Positions 19,016-29,481 of a stretch of 64,000 nucleotides of DNA are shown piece after piece. Positions within the stretch are counted from its first letter, which is position 1, and each line of letters starts with the position of its first letter. Location of the stretch: contig NZ_FNGF01000009.1 of assembly GCF_900102815.1 (NCBI RefSeq), positions 213,725 through 277,724 on the forward strand. Reading direction: 5' to 3'. The translations under genes and the position numbers were made by a program. The DNA comes from Glycomyces sambucus (GTDB lineage: Bacteria; Actinomycetota; Actinomycetes; Mycobacteriales; Micromonosporaceae). The notes beneath the pieces are model-generated. The model saw nothing but the letters and a program-made list of their open reading frames with translations. It searched no databases and was not told where the DNA came from.

Positions 19016-20701
19016 TTACTTGCCCTGCGCCTGGTCGTACGAGCTCTGGAAGTGCTCGCGGGCGGCCTCGCCGCCGGAGTTCAGGAAGGTCTCGACCATG
19101 TCGGGGATCGAGGACAGCTCGGCGCGCCCGTAGGCGATGTCGTCCTGCTGGTCCAGGAGGGTCTGCGAGGCGGTCTTGTACTCCGCCGGGCCCTCGACGC
19201 GCAGGCCCTTGAAGATGTTCTCCTCGGCGAAGTCCTTCACCGACGCGTTGTACTCGAAGCGGCGCTGGACGAGGTCGGGGTCGCCGGACAGGAAGGTCTG
19301 GACCTGGCCCGACATCTCCTTGAAGTTGACGGGGGCCTGGACGGTGGCGATGCCGGCCTCGGTGCGGACGGGGAAGCCGTCGTCGCCGTAGTCGAAGTGG
19401 GTGCCCTCGACGCCGTACTGCAGGAGCTCGTACTCCTTGGTGCCGTAAGGCGCGGAGCAGAAGTTCATGACGTCGAGCAGTTCCTTCACCTGGTCCTCGG
19501 AGAGGTCCTTGTTGAAGAAGGTCCAGCCGCCGACGGACTTGCTGACGTAGCGGATCGGCTCGCGGCCCGAGGCGCCGATCGCGCCGATCGGGTCGACCTG
19601 GCCCTCGGCGGTGCCGCCGAGGACCTGGTTGGTGTAGTCCGACCACCACGAGATGCCGTCCTGGGACATGAGGATGGTCCCGGCCACGTGCAGGGCGTGA
19701 CCGTCCAGGGTCCCGGTCGGGGTGTCGGGGTGGATGAGGCCCTCGTCCCAGCAGGTGCGGCGGAAGGTGAGCCACTCGGTGTACTCGGGGCGCTCGCAAT
19801 TGTGCACCAGCTTGCCGTCGATGTAGGCCCAGCCGGGGCTCGACGCGAGGCCGAACCACTCGGGGGTCACGTAGTCCAGGCCCAGGAAGGCCCACTTGCC
19901 GTTGGCGCCGTCGGACCAGGCGCGGGCGACCTCGAGGACTTCTTCGACGGTGGTCGGCATGGCGAGGCCCGCGGCTTCGAGCAGGTCGGTGCGGACGAAC
20001 ATGCCGTTGCCGGGGCCGCCGTAGAAGCTCTGGGGGACGCCGAAGACGCGGGCGGACTCGGGGTCGGCGGTGTCGGTCGACCAGACCGACTGGCCCCACG
20101 AGAGGGTGGGCTCCCCGGCGAGGAGCGGCCAGCGGTCGCTGATGTCGCCCTTGACGATGTCGGTGAGGTCGTAGAAGGTGTTGACCACCGTCTCCTGGAA
20201 GTTCGGGTGGGAGTCGGTCATCCACCCGAACATGTTGATCGCGTCGCCGAACTCGTTGGCCTGCAGCCACTGCACCGAGGTCTGGGCGAAGGTGTTGCCG
20301 TCCGCGTGGCGGAGGTTGACCTTGGTCCCGCCCCACGCCTCCTGGAGGGCCGCGAAGTACGGGTCGTCGCCGGAGGGGGGAGTGCCCCACATCGGGACGG
20401 TGATCTCGTACTCGCCGCCGGCCTCGGCCGTCTCGACGCCGTCGACCGGCTCGGGGTAGGAGGTGAACCCGGAGGGGTGGTTCGGCGGCTCGCCGACGAG
20501 GTCGGGCTCGACCGGGAGGGGGAACTCCTTGTACGTGGGCAGGAAGTCGAAGCCTTCCGTGGCCTGCGAGGAGCCCGCGCCCGATTCGATGTCACTGCAA
20601 GCGGCGACGACGGGCAGGCCCGCGGCCCCGGCGGCGCCGAGACCGGCCACCTTGAACAGGGAGCGACGCCGGAGGGGCGACCTGTCGGAGGGAGTAGCCA
20701 C
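19016..20701 (-). CDS. Tat-exported sugar-binding lipoprotein of the ABC importer
   Basis: Extracellular solute-binding protein of 561 aa, anchored by lipid. GTG start with AAAGGA just upstream. The N-terminus has a twin-arginine motif (RRRSLFK), an Ala/Gly-rich helix and a lipobox ending AAC (Cys35). The large size and tryptophan-rich body place it in the LplA-like group of binding proteins for oligosaccharides. First gene of the importer operon. A xylO-like operator lies 49 bases upstream, so xylose or xylo-oligosaccharide units are the likely cargo, which is an inference from regulation. Confidence 0.9.
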   Translation of the reverse strand: MATPSDRSPLRRRSLFKVAGLGAAGAAGLPVVAACSDIESGAGSSQATEGFDFLPTYKEFPLPVEPDLVGEPPNHPSGFTSYPEPVDGVETAEAGGEYEITVPMWGTPPSGDDPYFAALQEAWGGTKVNLRHADGNTFAQTSVQWLQANEFGDAINMFGWMTDSHPNFQETVVNTFYDLTDIVKGDISDRWPLLAGEPTLSWGQSVWSTDTADPESARVFGVPQSFYGGPGNGMFVRTDLLEAAGLAMPTTVEEVLEVARAWSDGANGKWAFLGLDYVTPEWFGLASSPGWAYIDGKLVHNCERPEYTEWLTFRRTCWDEGLIHPDTPTGTLDGHALHVAGTILMSQDGISWWSDYTNQVLGGTAEGQVDPIGAIGASGREPIRYVSKSVGGWTFFNKDLSEDQVKELLDVMNFCSAPYGTKEYELLQYGVEGTHFDYGDDGFPVRTEAGIATVQAPVNFKEMSGQVQTFLSGDPDLVQRRFEYNASVKDFAEENIFKGLRVEGPAEYKTASQTLLDQQDDIAYGRAELSSIPDMVETFLNSGGEAAREHFQSSYDQAQGK

Positions 20702-20749
20702 GTTGCTGTCCTTTCGGTCTGACTGTTTCGCGAGGGGGTAAGCCGGTAA

Positions 20750-20774
20750 TTAGTTCGGCTATTCGATAAACTAA
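20750..20774 (-). promoter_or_regulatory. XylR (ROK)-type operator before the sugar ABC operon
   Basis: A 25-bp site with perfect 6-bp inverted half-sites TTAGTT and AACTAA. It is 22/25 identical to the site before the xyl operon at 4630-4654. It lies 49 bases upstream of the binding-protein start, in the divergent gap to the ROK repressor gene, so it may also affect the repressor's own expression, although that start is 220 bases away. Confidence 0.82.
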
Positions 20775-20993
20775 AGTAGCGCACAGTGTCGGGCCCCACA
20801 AGCGGGGGGTCAGGCGAAACGGGCGCGGATTCATCACGATTCGGGAACGGGCCTTGTAGTTGAACGTGCACATAGACCACTGTCAGGGACTGCCCGACGA
20901 CCGCTTGTCGCCATCCACGACAATGCCCGAGGACACCACTGCCGGCACCGGTGCCGGCGAGGCCGGGCCACGAGCTCGCAACAGGAGGAGAAC

Positions 20994-22241
20994 ATGGCGA
21001 TGCGCATAGCGGCGAAGTCCGCCGGTCCGGGCGAGGCCGAAGAGGAGCCCGGCCGCGCCAAGCGCGCCGACTTCACCGATGTGCGGGCCAACAACCTCGG
21101 CTTCGTGCTCCGGCAGGTCAGGGCCGAGGGCCGGTGCTCGCGCGCCGACCTCGCGGCCAAGACCGGGCTGAACAAGGCCACGGTCTCCTCGCTCGTCGCC
21201 GAGCTCATCGAGCGCCGCGTCCTGCGCGAGTCCGGCTCGGTCATCGGCAACATCGGCCGCCCCGCGGTCCTGCTCTCGGTCGACACCGGCTACTACGCCT
21301 CCCTCGGCGTCGAGGTCAACGTCGACTACATGACCCTCGTCGCCGTCGACCTCGCCGGGAACCGCCTCCTGTCCTGGCGCCGCGCCCACGACGGCGCCCG
21401 CTCCACGCCCGGCAAGTCGGTCTCCGCGCTCGCCGGCCTCGCCAAGCGCGCGGTCGACCGCATGGACTCCGAAGGGCGCCAGATCCTCGGGCTCGCCGTG
21501 GCCGTCCCCGGCATGATCGACAACGACGGCGTCGTCCAGCGCGCCCCGATGCTCGGCTGGTCCGACTTCGACCTCACCGGCCGCCTGCGCCAGGCCATGC
21601 GCGACCCCAAGTACACCGTCACCGCCGACAACGACGCCAACCTCGGCGCCGTCGCCGAGCAGCGCTTCGGGTCCTGGGCCGGGGTGTCCAACATGATCTA
21701 CCTGACCGGCGAGATCGGACTCGGCGCCGGCCTCATCGTCGACGGCGAGCTCCGCAGGGGCGCGACCGGGTTCGCGGGCGAGATCGGCAACCTCCTCATC
21801 GAGGTCGACGGCCGCGTCGGCCGCGTCGAGGACTTCGCCGGCATCCGCGCGGTCCTCGACGAGCTGTCCGAATCGGACGACATCGCCGGGACCGAGGTCG
21901 AGGCGGAGGTCGAGGACATCGTCACCCGCGCCCGCGCCGAGGAGCCCCGCGTCGTGGCGGCCCTCGACCGCATCGGCCGCTCGCTCGGCGCCGGCATCGC
22001 GCTGGCGGTGGACCTGCTCAACCCCGAGGCGGTCGTCCTCGGCGGCCACTACCAGGCGCTGAGCACCTGGATCGGGCCCGCCGCGGAGACCGAGCTGGCC
22101 GCGCGCACCCACGCCTCGGGCGCGGGCGGGGCCGAGATCGTCGTCTCCGCGCTCGGCCACGAGGCCCCGGCCCTCGGCGCCGCCACCGGCATCCTCAACG
22201 ACATCGACGCCGGCCTCATGCCGACCCCGCTGGGCCGCTAG
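20994..22241 (+). CDS. xylR: ROK family transcriptional repressor, XylR-like
   Basis: 415-aa regulator. A winged helix-turn-helix (about residues 25-85, LRQVRAEGRCSRADLAAKTG then NKATVSSLVAEL) is fused to a ROK sugar-binding domain with VAVPGMID, TADNDANLGAVAEQRFG and GEIGLGAGLIVDGE. The Cys-rich zinc motif of ROK sugar kinases is absent, as in XylR repressors. GGAGGAG precedes ATG 20994; a second ATG lies two codons on. Divergent from the sugar importer. The operators at 4630 and 20750 match the XylR pattern, so it probably represses xylose uptake and catabolism until xylose or a xyloside binds. Confidence 0.88.
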   Translation: MAMRIAAKSAGPGEAEEEPGRAKRADFTDVRANNLGFVLRQVRAEGRCSRADLAAKTGLNKATVSSLVAELIERRVLRESGSVIGNIGRPAVLLSVDTGYYASLGVEVNVDYMTLVAVDLAGNRLLSWRRAHDGARSTPGKSVSALAGLAKRAVDRMDSEGRQILGLAVAVPGMIDNDGVVQRAPMLGWSDFDLTGRLRQAMRDPKYTVTADNDANLGAVAEQRFGSWAGVSNMIYLTGEIGLGAGLIVDGELRRGATGFAGEIGNLLIEVDGRVGRVEDFAGIRAVLDELSESDDIAGTEVEAEVEDIVTRARAEEPRVVAALDRIGRSLGAGIALAVDLLNPEAVVLGGHYQALSTWIGPAAETELAARTHASGAGGAEIVVSALGHEAPALGAATGILNDIDAGLMPTPLGR

Positions 22242-22400
22242 GCCCGGCGCCGCTCCGGTTGTTTCGGAACTGTTACCACGTTCGTTTCCCCAGGTAGATC
22301 CTGACGCAAACGGACGAAAACCATCATTCATGCACGCCGCGCCGCCCCGCCCGCCTTGACCGGCGGGCGGGGCCGGGTGTAGAAATCTTGCATTCCTCAA

Positions 22401-22414
22401 TCGAAGCGCTTCGA
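22401..22414. promoter_or_regulatory. LacI-family operator 1 (perfect 14-bp palindrome)
   Basis: TCGAAGCGCTTCGA, a perfect palindrome with the central GCGC typical of LacI/CebR operators. An identical copy lies 62 bases downstream (six helical turns), which would suit looping. The likely binder is the LacI protein encoded at 25355-26347. Confidence 0.8.
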
Positions 22415-22462
22415 CAAGCTTCTTCAATGAAACTCCCGCGACCAGGTCGAACACCCCGGTCT

Positions 22463-22476
22463 TCGAAGCGCTTCGA
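22463..22476. promoter_or_regulatory. LacI-family operator 2 (perfect 14-bp palindrome)
   Basis: Second copy of TCGAAGCGCTTCGA, 50 bases before the chosen GH3 start. Its last base is the A of an in-frame ATG (22476), one reason to prefer the later ATG as the true start. Confidence 0.8.
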
Positions 22477-22526
22477 TGACGCAAGACACAGCCAGTGACA
22501 GCGACGTCCGAGCAAGGAAGACCCTC

Positions 22527-25355
22527 ATGACCGACAGCGATCCGCGTCCGCCCTTCCGCGACCCGTCCCTGCCCCGCCAGGAGCGCGTCGCCGACCTCCT
22601 CGCCCGGCTCACCCTCGACGAGAAGATCGGCCTGCTGCACCAGTACCACCGGCCCGTCGAACGACTCGGCATGGGCCCCTTCAAGACCGGGACCGAAGCC
22701 CTCCACGGGCTCGCCTGGCTCGGCGAGGCCACCGTCTTCCCGCAGGTCGTCGCCCTCGGCGCCACCTGGAACCCCGGACTGGTCGAGCAGGTCGGCGCCG
22801 CCGTCGCCGACGAGGTCCTCGCCTTCCACCACGACGACCCCGCCAAGGTCGGCCGCAACGTGTGGGCCCCCACCGTCAACCCACTGCGCGACCCCCGCTG
22901 GGGCCGCAACGAGGAGGGCTACTCCGAGGACGCGTGGATGACCGGCCTCATGGGCGGCGCCTACGCGCGCGGCCTCAAGGGCGACGACGGGTCCGTGTGG
23001 AAGACCGCCCCCACCGTCAAGCACTTCCTCGCGTACGGCAACGAGGCCGACCGCTGCACCACCTCCTCGAACATGCCCCCGCGCGTCCTGCACGAGTACG
23101 AGTTCGCCGCCCACCGCCCGGCACTGGCGAGCGGCGACGCGGTCGCGGTCATGCTCTCGTACAACCTCGTCAACGGCCGCCCCGCGCACGTGACCCCCCT
23201 GGTCGGCACCGAGCTGCGCACCTGGACCGCCGACGAGGTCTTCGTCGTCTCGGACGCCTACGCGCCCAACAACCTCGCGCAGCTCCAGGGCTACTTCGAA
23301 GACCTCCCCACCGCGTACGCCGCCGCCGTCAAGGCCGGCCTCGACTCCTTCACCCAGGATGACGACCGCGCCGAAGGCGTCCTCGCCCACCTCGTCACCG
23401 CCCTCGACCGCGGCCTCCTCGACGAGGCCGACATCGACACCGCCGCGCGCCGCAACCTCCACGTGCGCTTCGGCCTCGGCGAGTTCGACCCCGAGGACCC
23501 CTACGCGCGCATCGGCCGCGAGTCCGTGAACTCGCCCGAGCACCGCGCCCTCGCCCGCGAGGCCGCCACGCAGTCGATCACCCTCCTCAAGAACGACGGC
23601 ATCCTGCCGCTCCGGGCCCCGAAGAAGATCGCCGTCATCGGCCCGCTCGCCGACGTCCAGATGCAGGACTGGTACTCCGGGACCCTCCCGTACGCCGTCA
23701 CCGCCCGCCAGGCCCTCGCCGAGCGCGCCGAGGTCCTCTACTGCGAAGGCGTCGACCGCATCCGCCTGCGCCACAAGACCGGCTACGTCACCGCCGTCGA
23801 GGACGGCGCCGCGCTCGCCCTCACCGACACCACCGGCGCCGCCGCCCAGTACGACCTCTTCGACTGGGGCGGCTGGTCCTACACCGCCCGCTCCGTCGCC
23901 ACCGGCCGCTACGTCGACGGCCGCCTCGACGGCACCGTCGGCGCCGACTCGCCCGGCCCCCACGAGTTCGACGTCCACGAGACCTTCAAGATCGTCGAGG
24001 TCGAGGGCGGCAAGGTCGCCGTGCGCCAGATCCACAAGGGCGAGGACGCCGAGACCGGCAAGTGGTTCGCCATCGAGGACGGCCGCATCGTCCTCACCGG
24101 CGACCAGACCCGCGCCGCCGAGTTCGACTTCGAGTTCGTCGTCAAGGCCCGCACCGTCGCCGCCGACCTCGCCCGCGAGGCCGACGTCGTCGTCGCCGTC
24201 CTCGGCGACCACCCCCTCGTCAACGGCCGCGAGACCGAGGACCGCCGCGACCTCCGCCTCCCCGACGCCCAGGAATGGCTCCTGCGCGACCTCGTCGCCG
24301 CCAACCCGAATACCATTTTGGTCATGTCCTCCTCCTACCCCTACGCCGCGAACTGGGCCGCCGCGCACGTGCCCGCCGTCGCGTGGTCCGGCCACGGCGG
24401 CCAGGAGTGGGGCAGCGCGCTCGCCGACGTCCTCTACGGCGACCGCGACGCCGAAGGGCGCCTCCCGCAGACCTGGTACACCGACGCCGCCGAGCTCCCC
24501 GCGATGCTCGACTACGACATCGTCGCCTCCGACGCGACCTACCTCTACTACCTCGGCCAGCCCCTCTACCCGTTCGGCCACGGCCTCTCCTACGCCGACT
24601 TCAAGTACGCGAACCTCAAGCCCGGCAAGGACCACGCCGGCCCCGGCGACGTCCTCGAAGTCACCGTCGACGTCACCAACACGTCCGAGCGCGACGGTGT
24701 CGAGACCGTGCAGCTCTACTCCCACCAGTGCGGCTCGCGCGTCAAGCAGCCCCTGCGCCAGCTCCGCGCGTTCCAGAAGGTCCGCCTCGCCGCCGGCGAG
24801 ACCCGCACCGTCCGCTTCGACGTCGCCGTCGACGACCTCGCCCACTGGGACAACACGACCGGCCGCATGATCGTCGAGAAGAGCCGCCAGCGCCTCATGG
24901 TCGGCCGCTCCGCCGCGAACATCGTCCTGTCCGCCTCCGTCCGCGTCGACGGCACCACCGTCGGCCCCCGCGACCTCTCGCAGCCGCTCGCGGCCGCCTC
25001 CAACGACGCCTACGCGGGCGTCCTGTGGCGCGACGAGACCCGCGCCTCCGGCGACGTCATCGCCGCCGAGGAGGCCGGCGGCTGGATCATGCTGGGCGAC
25101 TGCGACTTCGGGAGCGGCTTCACCTCCGTCACCGCCCGCGTCTCCGGCCACGCCTCGCAGCTCCAACTGCGCGTGGACGACCCGCTCGACGGCGACGTGC
25201 TCGCCAAGATCGACACCCCCATGACCGCCGGCGTCTACGACTACGCCGACGTCACCGTCGACTTCGGCGGCGCCGAGGGCGTCAAGGACCTGTACGTGAC
25301 CTTCGAGTCCGGCCCCGTCCGCCTCGCGTCCCTGACCTTCGGCGGCGAGTCCTAG
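22527..25355 (+). CDS. GH3 beta-xylosidase/beta-glucosidase with inserted beta-domain and C-terminal CBM6
   Basis: Retaining glycosidase of 942 aa that probably cleaves beta-linked xylose or glucose from oligosaccharides. ATG 22527 has AAGGAAG upstream; ATG 22476 lies in an operator. The GH3 barrel carries the nucleophile Asp243 (VVSDAYA) and KHFLAYGNE. The C-terminal GH3 sandwich is split by an insertion at about 408-540 (TGYVTAVEDGAALALTD..., ATGRYVDGR) resembling a fascin-type beta-trefoil. A fibronectin-III-like domain then a CBM6-like module (about 825-942) follow. No signal peptide is seen, which is odd for a CBM-bearing enzyme. Its stop overlaps the LacI gene start. Confidence 0.9.
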   Translation: MTDSDPRPPFRDPSLPRQERVADLLARLTLDEKIGLLHQYHRPVERLGMGPFKTGTEALHGLAWLGEATVFPQVVALGATWNPGLVEQVGAAVADEVLAFHHDDPAKVGRNVWAPTVNPLRDPRWGRNEEGYSEDAWMTGLMGGAYARGLKGDDGSVWKTAPTVKHFLAYGNEADRCTTSSNMPPRVLHEYEFAAHRPALASGDAVAVMLSYNLVNGRPAHVTPLVGTELRTWTADEVFVVSDAYAPNNLAQLQGYFEDLPTAYAAAVKAGLDSFTQDDDRAEGVLAHLVTALDRGLLDEADIDTAARRNLHVRFGLGEFDPEDPYARIGRESVNSPEHRALAREAATQSITLLKNDGILPLRAPKKIAVIGPLADVQMQDWYSGTLPYAVTARQALAERAEVLYCEGVDRIRLRHKTGYVTAVEDGAALALTDTTGAAAQYDLFDWGGWSYTARSVATGRYVDGRLDGTVGADSPGPHEFDVHETFKIVEVEGGKVAVRQIHKGEDAETGKWFAIEDGRIVLTGDQTRAAEFDFEFVVKARTVAADLAREADVVVAVLGDHPLVNGRETEDRRDLRLPDAQEWLLRDLVAANPNTILVMSSSYPYAANWAAAHVPAVAWSGHGGQEWGSALADVLYGDRDAEGRLPQTWYTDAAELPAMLDYDIVASDATYLYYLGQPLYPFGHGLSYADFKYANLKPGKDHAGPGDVLEVTVDVTNTSERDGVETVQLYSHQCGSRVKQPLRQLRAFQKVRLAAGETRTVRFDVAVDDLAHWDNTTGRMIVEKSRQRLMVGRSAANIVLSASVRVDGTTVGPRDLSQPLAAASNDAYAGVLWRDETRASGDVIAAEEAGGWIMLGDCDFGSGFTSVTARVSGHASQLQLRVDDPLDGDVLAKIDTPMTAGVYDYADVTVDFGGAEGVKDLYVTFESGPVRLASLTFGGES

Positions 25356-26347
25356 TGGCCGGCCCTGGCCGCGGCGTCACGATCGCCGACGTGGCCGCCC
25401 GCGCCGGGGTCGCCGCGAGCACCGTCTCGTACGTCCTCAGCGGCAAGCGGTCGATCTCCCCGGAGACCGCCGACCGCGTCATGCACGCCGTCGCCGACCT
25501 GGGCTACCACCCGCACGCGGGCGCGCGCTCGCTCGCCTCCCGGCGGGCCGGGGTCGTGGCGATGATGCTCCCGCTGCGCGACGGCATGCACCTCCCGGTC
25601 CTCATGCAGTTCGCCTCCGGCGCCGTCACCGAGGCGCGCTGCCACGACCAGGACGTGCTGCTCATGACCGCCGACGAGGGACCCGCGGGCCTCGCCCGCG
25701 TCGCCGCCTCGGCCATCGTGGACGGCCTCATCCTCATGGACGTCGAAGTGCGCGACCCGCGCGTGGAGACCCTGCGCCGCCTCGGCCTCCCCAGCGTCCT
25801 CATCGGATTCCCGGCCGACGCCGCGGGCCTGACCTGCGTCGACCTCGACTTCACCGCCGCCGGCCGCGTCTGCGCCGAGTACCTGCGCGAGCGCGGCTGC
25901 GGCGACATCGCCCTCCTCGGCGCCTCCGAGGCGGTCTACGCCCGCCGCACCGGCTTCGCCGAGCGCGTGCGCGAGGGCTTCCTGGGCCGCTCCGGCCCCG
26001 GCGCCACCGTGCAGCCGTGCCCCGACGACCCGGTCTCGGTGCAGCGCACCGTGAAGGAGCTCCTGGCCGCGAACCCGGCGCTGAACGGGATCGCCGTCCA
26101 CAACGAGCCCGCGGTCGGCCACGTCATGCACGCGCTGGCCGACGCCGGGAAGCTCGTGGGGGAGGACTTCCACGTGGTCGTCATCGGCCCCGACGAGGTC
26201 GCCGAGCGGGTGCACCCGCAGCTCCCGTCCGTGCTCGTCCCCGCCGAGACCCTCGCCGAGACCGCGGTGCGCCACCTCATGCGCAAGCTCGACGGCCTCG
26301 ACGTGCCCGACTCGACCCTGGTGGAGCCGCAGCTCACGATCAGGTAG
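25355..26347 (+). CDS. LacI family transcriptional regulator
   Basis: 330-aa repressor. The N-terminal LacI helix-turn-helix is VTIADVAARAGVAASTVSYV, with the hinge helix near residue 55. A periplasmic-binding-protein-like effector domain follows. GTG 25355 shares its G with the TAG of the GH3 gene, so the two are co-translated. It should bind the two TCGAAGCGCTTCGA palindromes upstream of the GH3 gene and thus control its own operon. The inducer is probably the sugar released by the GH3 enzyme. Its binding sites differ from CebR sites (TGGGAGCGCTCCCA) only in the outer bases. Confidence 0.93.
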   Translation: MAGPGRGVTIADVAARAGVAASTVSYVLSGKRSISPETADRVMHAVADLGYHPHAGARSLASRRAGVVAMMLPLRDGMHLPVLMQFASGAVTEARCHDQDVLLMTADEGPAGLARVAASAIVDGLILMDVEVRDPRVETLRRLGLPSVLIGFPADAAGLTCVDLDFTAAGRVCAEYLRERGCGDIALLGASEAVYARRTGFAERVREGFLGRSGPGATVQPCPDDPVSVQRTVKELLAANPALNGIAVHNEPAVGHVMHALADAGKLVGEDFHVVVIGPDEVAERVHPQLPSVLVPAETLAETAVRHLMRKLDGLDVPDSTLVEPQLTIR

Positions 26348-26359
26348 GACAGTGAAACC

Positions 26360-26394
26360 CGCGGCCCGCTCGTCCTCGGGACGACCGGGCCGCG
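26360..26394 (+). terminator. Hairpin after the LacI gene
   Basis: Inverted repeat CGCGGCCCG (26360-26368) and CGGGCCGCG (26386-26394) enclosing a smaller hairpin (CGTCC...GGACG), 13 bases past the LacI stop. Confidence 0.6.
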
Positions 26395-26421
26395 GTCCGC
26401 TCTCCTGCCCCGACACGCGGA

Positions 26422-26457
26422 ACGGCGGCCCGGGGATGGTGGTCCCCGGGCCGCCGT
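26422..26457. terminator. Strong hairpin, likely bidirectional terminator
   Basis: A perfect 15-bp inverted repeat (26422-26436 and 26443-26457) with a 6-base loop, between the convergent LacI and M23 genes. CCTCCTT follows on the plus strand. The remaining 125 bases to the M23 stop hold no gene that I can support. Confidence 0.75.
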
Positions 26458-26582
26458 CCTCCTTAAGGAGAGTGCGGTCTCGGTGCGGCACCGCACGATC
26501 GCGCTCGCGAGGAGCAGTGTCGGCAGTACCTTCGGCAGCGCCTGAACGGCTGCGCCGCAAGGGCGTCACCGCCGGCAGCGCC

Positions 26583-27404
26583 CTAGCCGACGTCGAGCCC
26601 CTGGTCCTGGAGCCAGTCCAGCGAGTCGACCTTCTCGTCGTCGATCAGCACCTCGAAGTGCAGGTGCGGGCCGGTCGAGTTGCCGGTGGTCCCGGCGAGG
26701 ATCAGGGCGTCGCCCTTCCCGACCTCGTCGCCCACGTCCACGAGCACCTCGGAGGCGTGCGCGTAGCGGGTCTGGACCCCGTCGCCGTGGTCCACGTAGA
26801 CCACGTTGCCGTAGCCCCCGGCCTCGTAGCCCACGTACGTCACGGTGCCGGCGCCCACGGAGACGATCTCGTCGCCCTCGTTGTTGCCGAAGTCCGTGCC
26901 GCCGTGCATCGAGCCGTTGCGCATCCCGTAGAAGGAGGTGATCGACGCGGTGGACGGGAGCGTCCACGGGTTCTTCGCGGCCTCGGCGGCGGCGGCCTCC
27001 TCGGCGGCCTTCGCCGCGGCGGCGGCTTCCGCCTCCGCCTGCGCCTTCGCGGCCGCTTCAGCGGCGGCCTGCGCCTCGGCCTGCGCCTGCGCCGCGGCGG
27101 CGGCAGCGGCCGCCTCCTCCGCGGCGTGCTGGGCGGCCATGTCCGCCAGCACGGCGTCGACCTTCCAGTCGGCCTGCACCACCGTGGCGTCCATGTCCAC
27201 CTCGGCGTCGGCCGCCTGCGCGGCGGCCTGCCCCGAGAGGGCCGACACCACCCAGCCGGTGACGATGGCGGCCGCCAGACCCCCGCTCACGACACGCCAG
27301 GTGTGACGTTCGCGACGGATGCGGCGGCGCCTGGCCACCGCCCGGAGTCGACGGCTGGTCAGTTCGCGTCCTGCGTTCTCGCAGGTGTCATCATGCTTGC
27401 CCAT
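26583..27404 (-). CDS. M23 family metalloendopeptidase with Ala/Glu coiled coil
   Basis: Extracytoplasmic peptidoglycan peptidase or LytM-like activator, 273 aa. A basic N-terminus (about 30 residues) precedes one membrane-spanning signal anchor (about 36-55). A long Ala/Glu/Gln-rich coiled coil (about 80-135) follows, then the LytM domain with zinc ligands in MHGGTDFGN and PHLHFEV, both intact. The start at ATG 27404 gives the usual topology. It is a single gene; the 276 bases separating it from the ABC-F gene contain a hairpin-rich GGAGG segment but no recognised riboswitch. Confidence 0.92.
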   Translation of the reverse strand: MGKHDDTCENAGRELTSRRLRAVARRRRIRRERHTWRVVSGGLAAAIVTGWVVSALSGQAAAQAADAEVDMDATVVQADWKVDAVLADMAAQHAAEEAAAAAAAAQAQAEAQAAAEAAAKAQAEAEAAAAAKAAEEAAAAEAAKNPWTLPSTASITSFYGMRNGSMHGGTDFGNNEGDEIVSVGAGTVTYVGYEAGGYGNVVYVDHGDGVQTRYAHASEVLVDVGDEVGKGDALILAGTTGNSTGPHLHFEVLIDDEKVDSLDWLQDQGLDVG

Positions 27405-27680
27405 AGCGTCGGGAAACCTATCCGATCCAATCCGGACAAACCCGCCTCGACCTGCGAAACAACGCCCGAACTGGTCCCCTTGCGGAGGAGGTCGGCACCC
27501 GGGGGCGGCCGCGCCTCCTCCGAAAGGAGGAGGCCGCTCACGGAACGTGAACACCTCCTCGCAAAAGGTGTCTTCGCTTATATCGGCATGACCGTGACCC
27601 AGACCGCCGCCTAAACTTGTACGGTCTGCGGCCGAAGCACCTGCTTCATTCCGCGCCGCCGCCTTCCTGAGGAGTGCCCC

Positions 27681-29300
<1,620 letters not shown>

Positions 29301-29318
29301 CCGCCCCTCTCTGACACG

Positions 29319-29378
29319 ACCGCGCCTCGCGGCGGCTCACGCTTTCGGGCGACAGATCCGCCGCGGGGCGCGGTTTTC
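29319..29378 (+). terminator. Terminator of the ABC-F gene
   Basis: Near-perfect 17-bp inverted repeat (29319-29335 and 29358-29374) followed by TTTTCGT, 19 bases after the stop. Confidence 0.8.
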
Positions 29379-29481
29379 GTCGTACCCGGGCGGGAGGATC
29401 GCACCTCATACTTCCCCGGGAGGGTGGGGGCTTGGGATGGTAACGCGTCGGCCCGCGGCCGTGCTCAACCCGAGGCCGTGC

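Noticed and set aside
20883..25166. A 1427-codon minus-strand open frame
   Set aside because: It is antisense to the ROK and GH3 genes, which have clear domains. Its product is Val/Gly/Asp/Glu-rich low-complexity sequence, as expected from reading GC-rich genes backwards.
27405..27600. c-di-AMP (ydaO) riboswitch before the M23 peptidase gene
   Set aside because: Such riboswitches often precede cell-wall hydrolase genes in actinobacteria, but the conserved ydaO core sequences are not seen on the minus strand. Only a GGAGG-rich hairpin is present.
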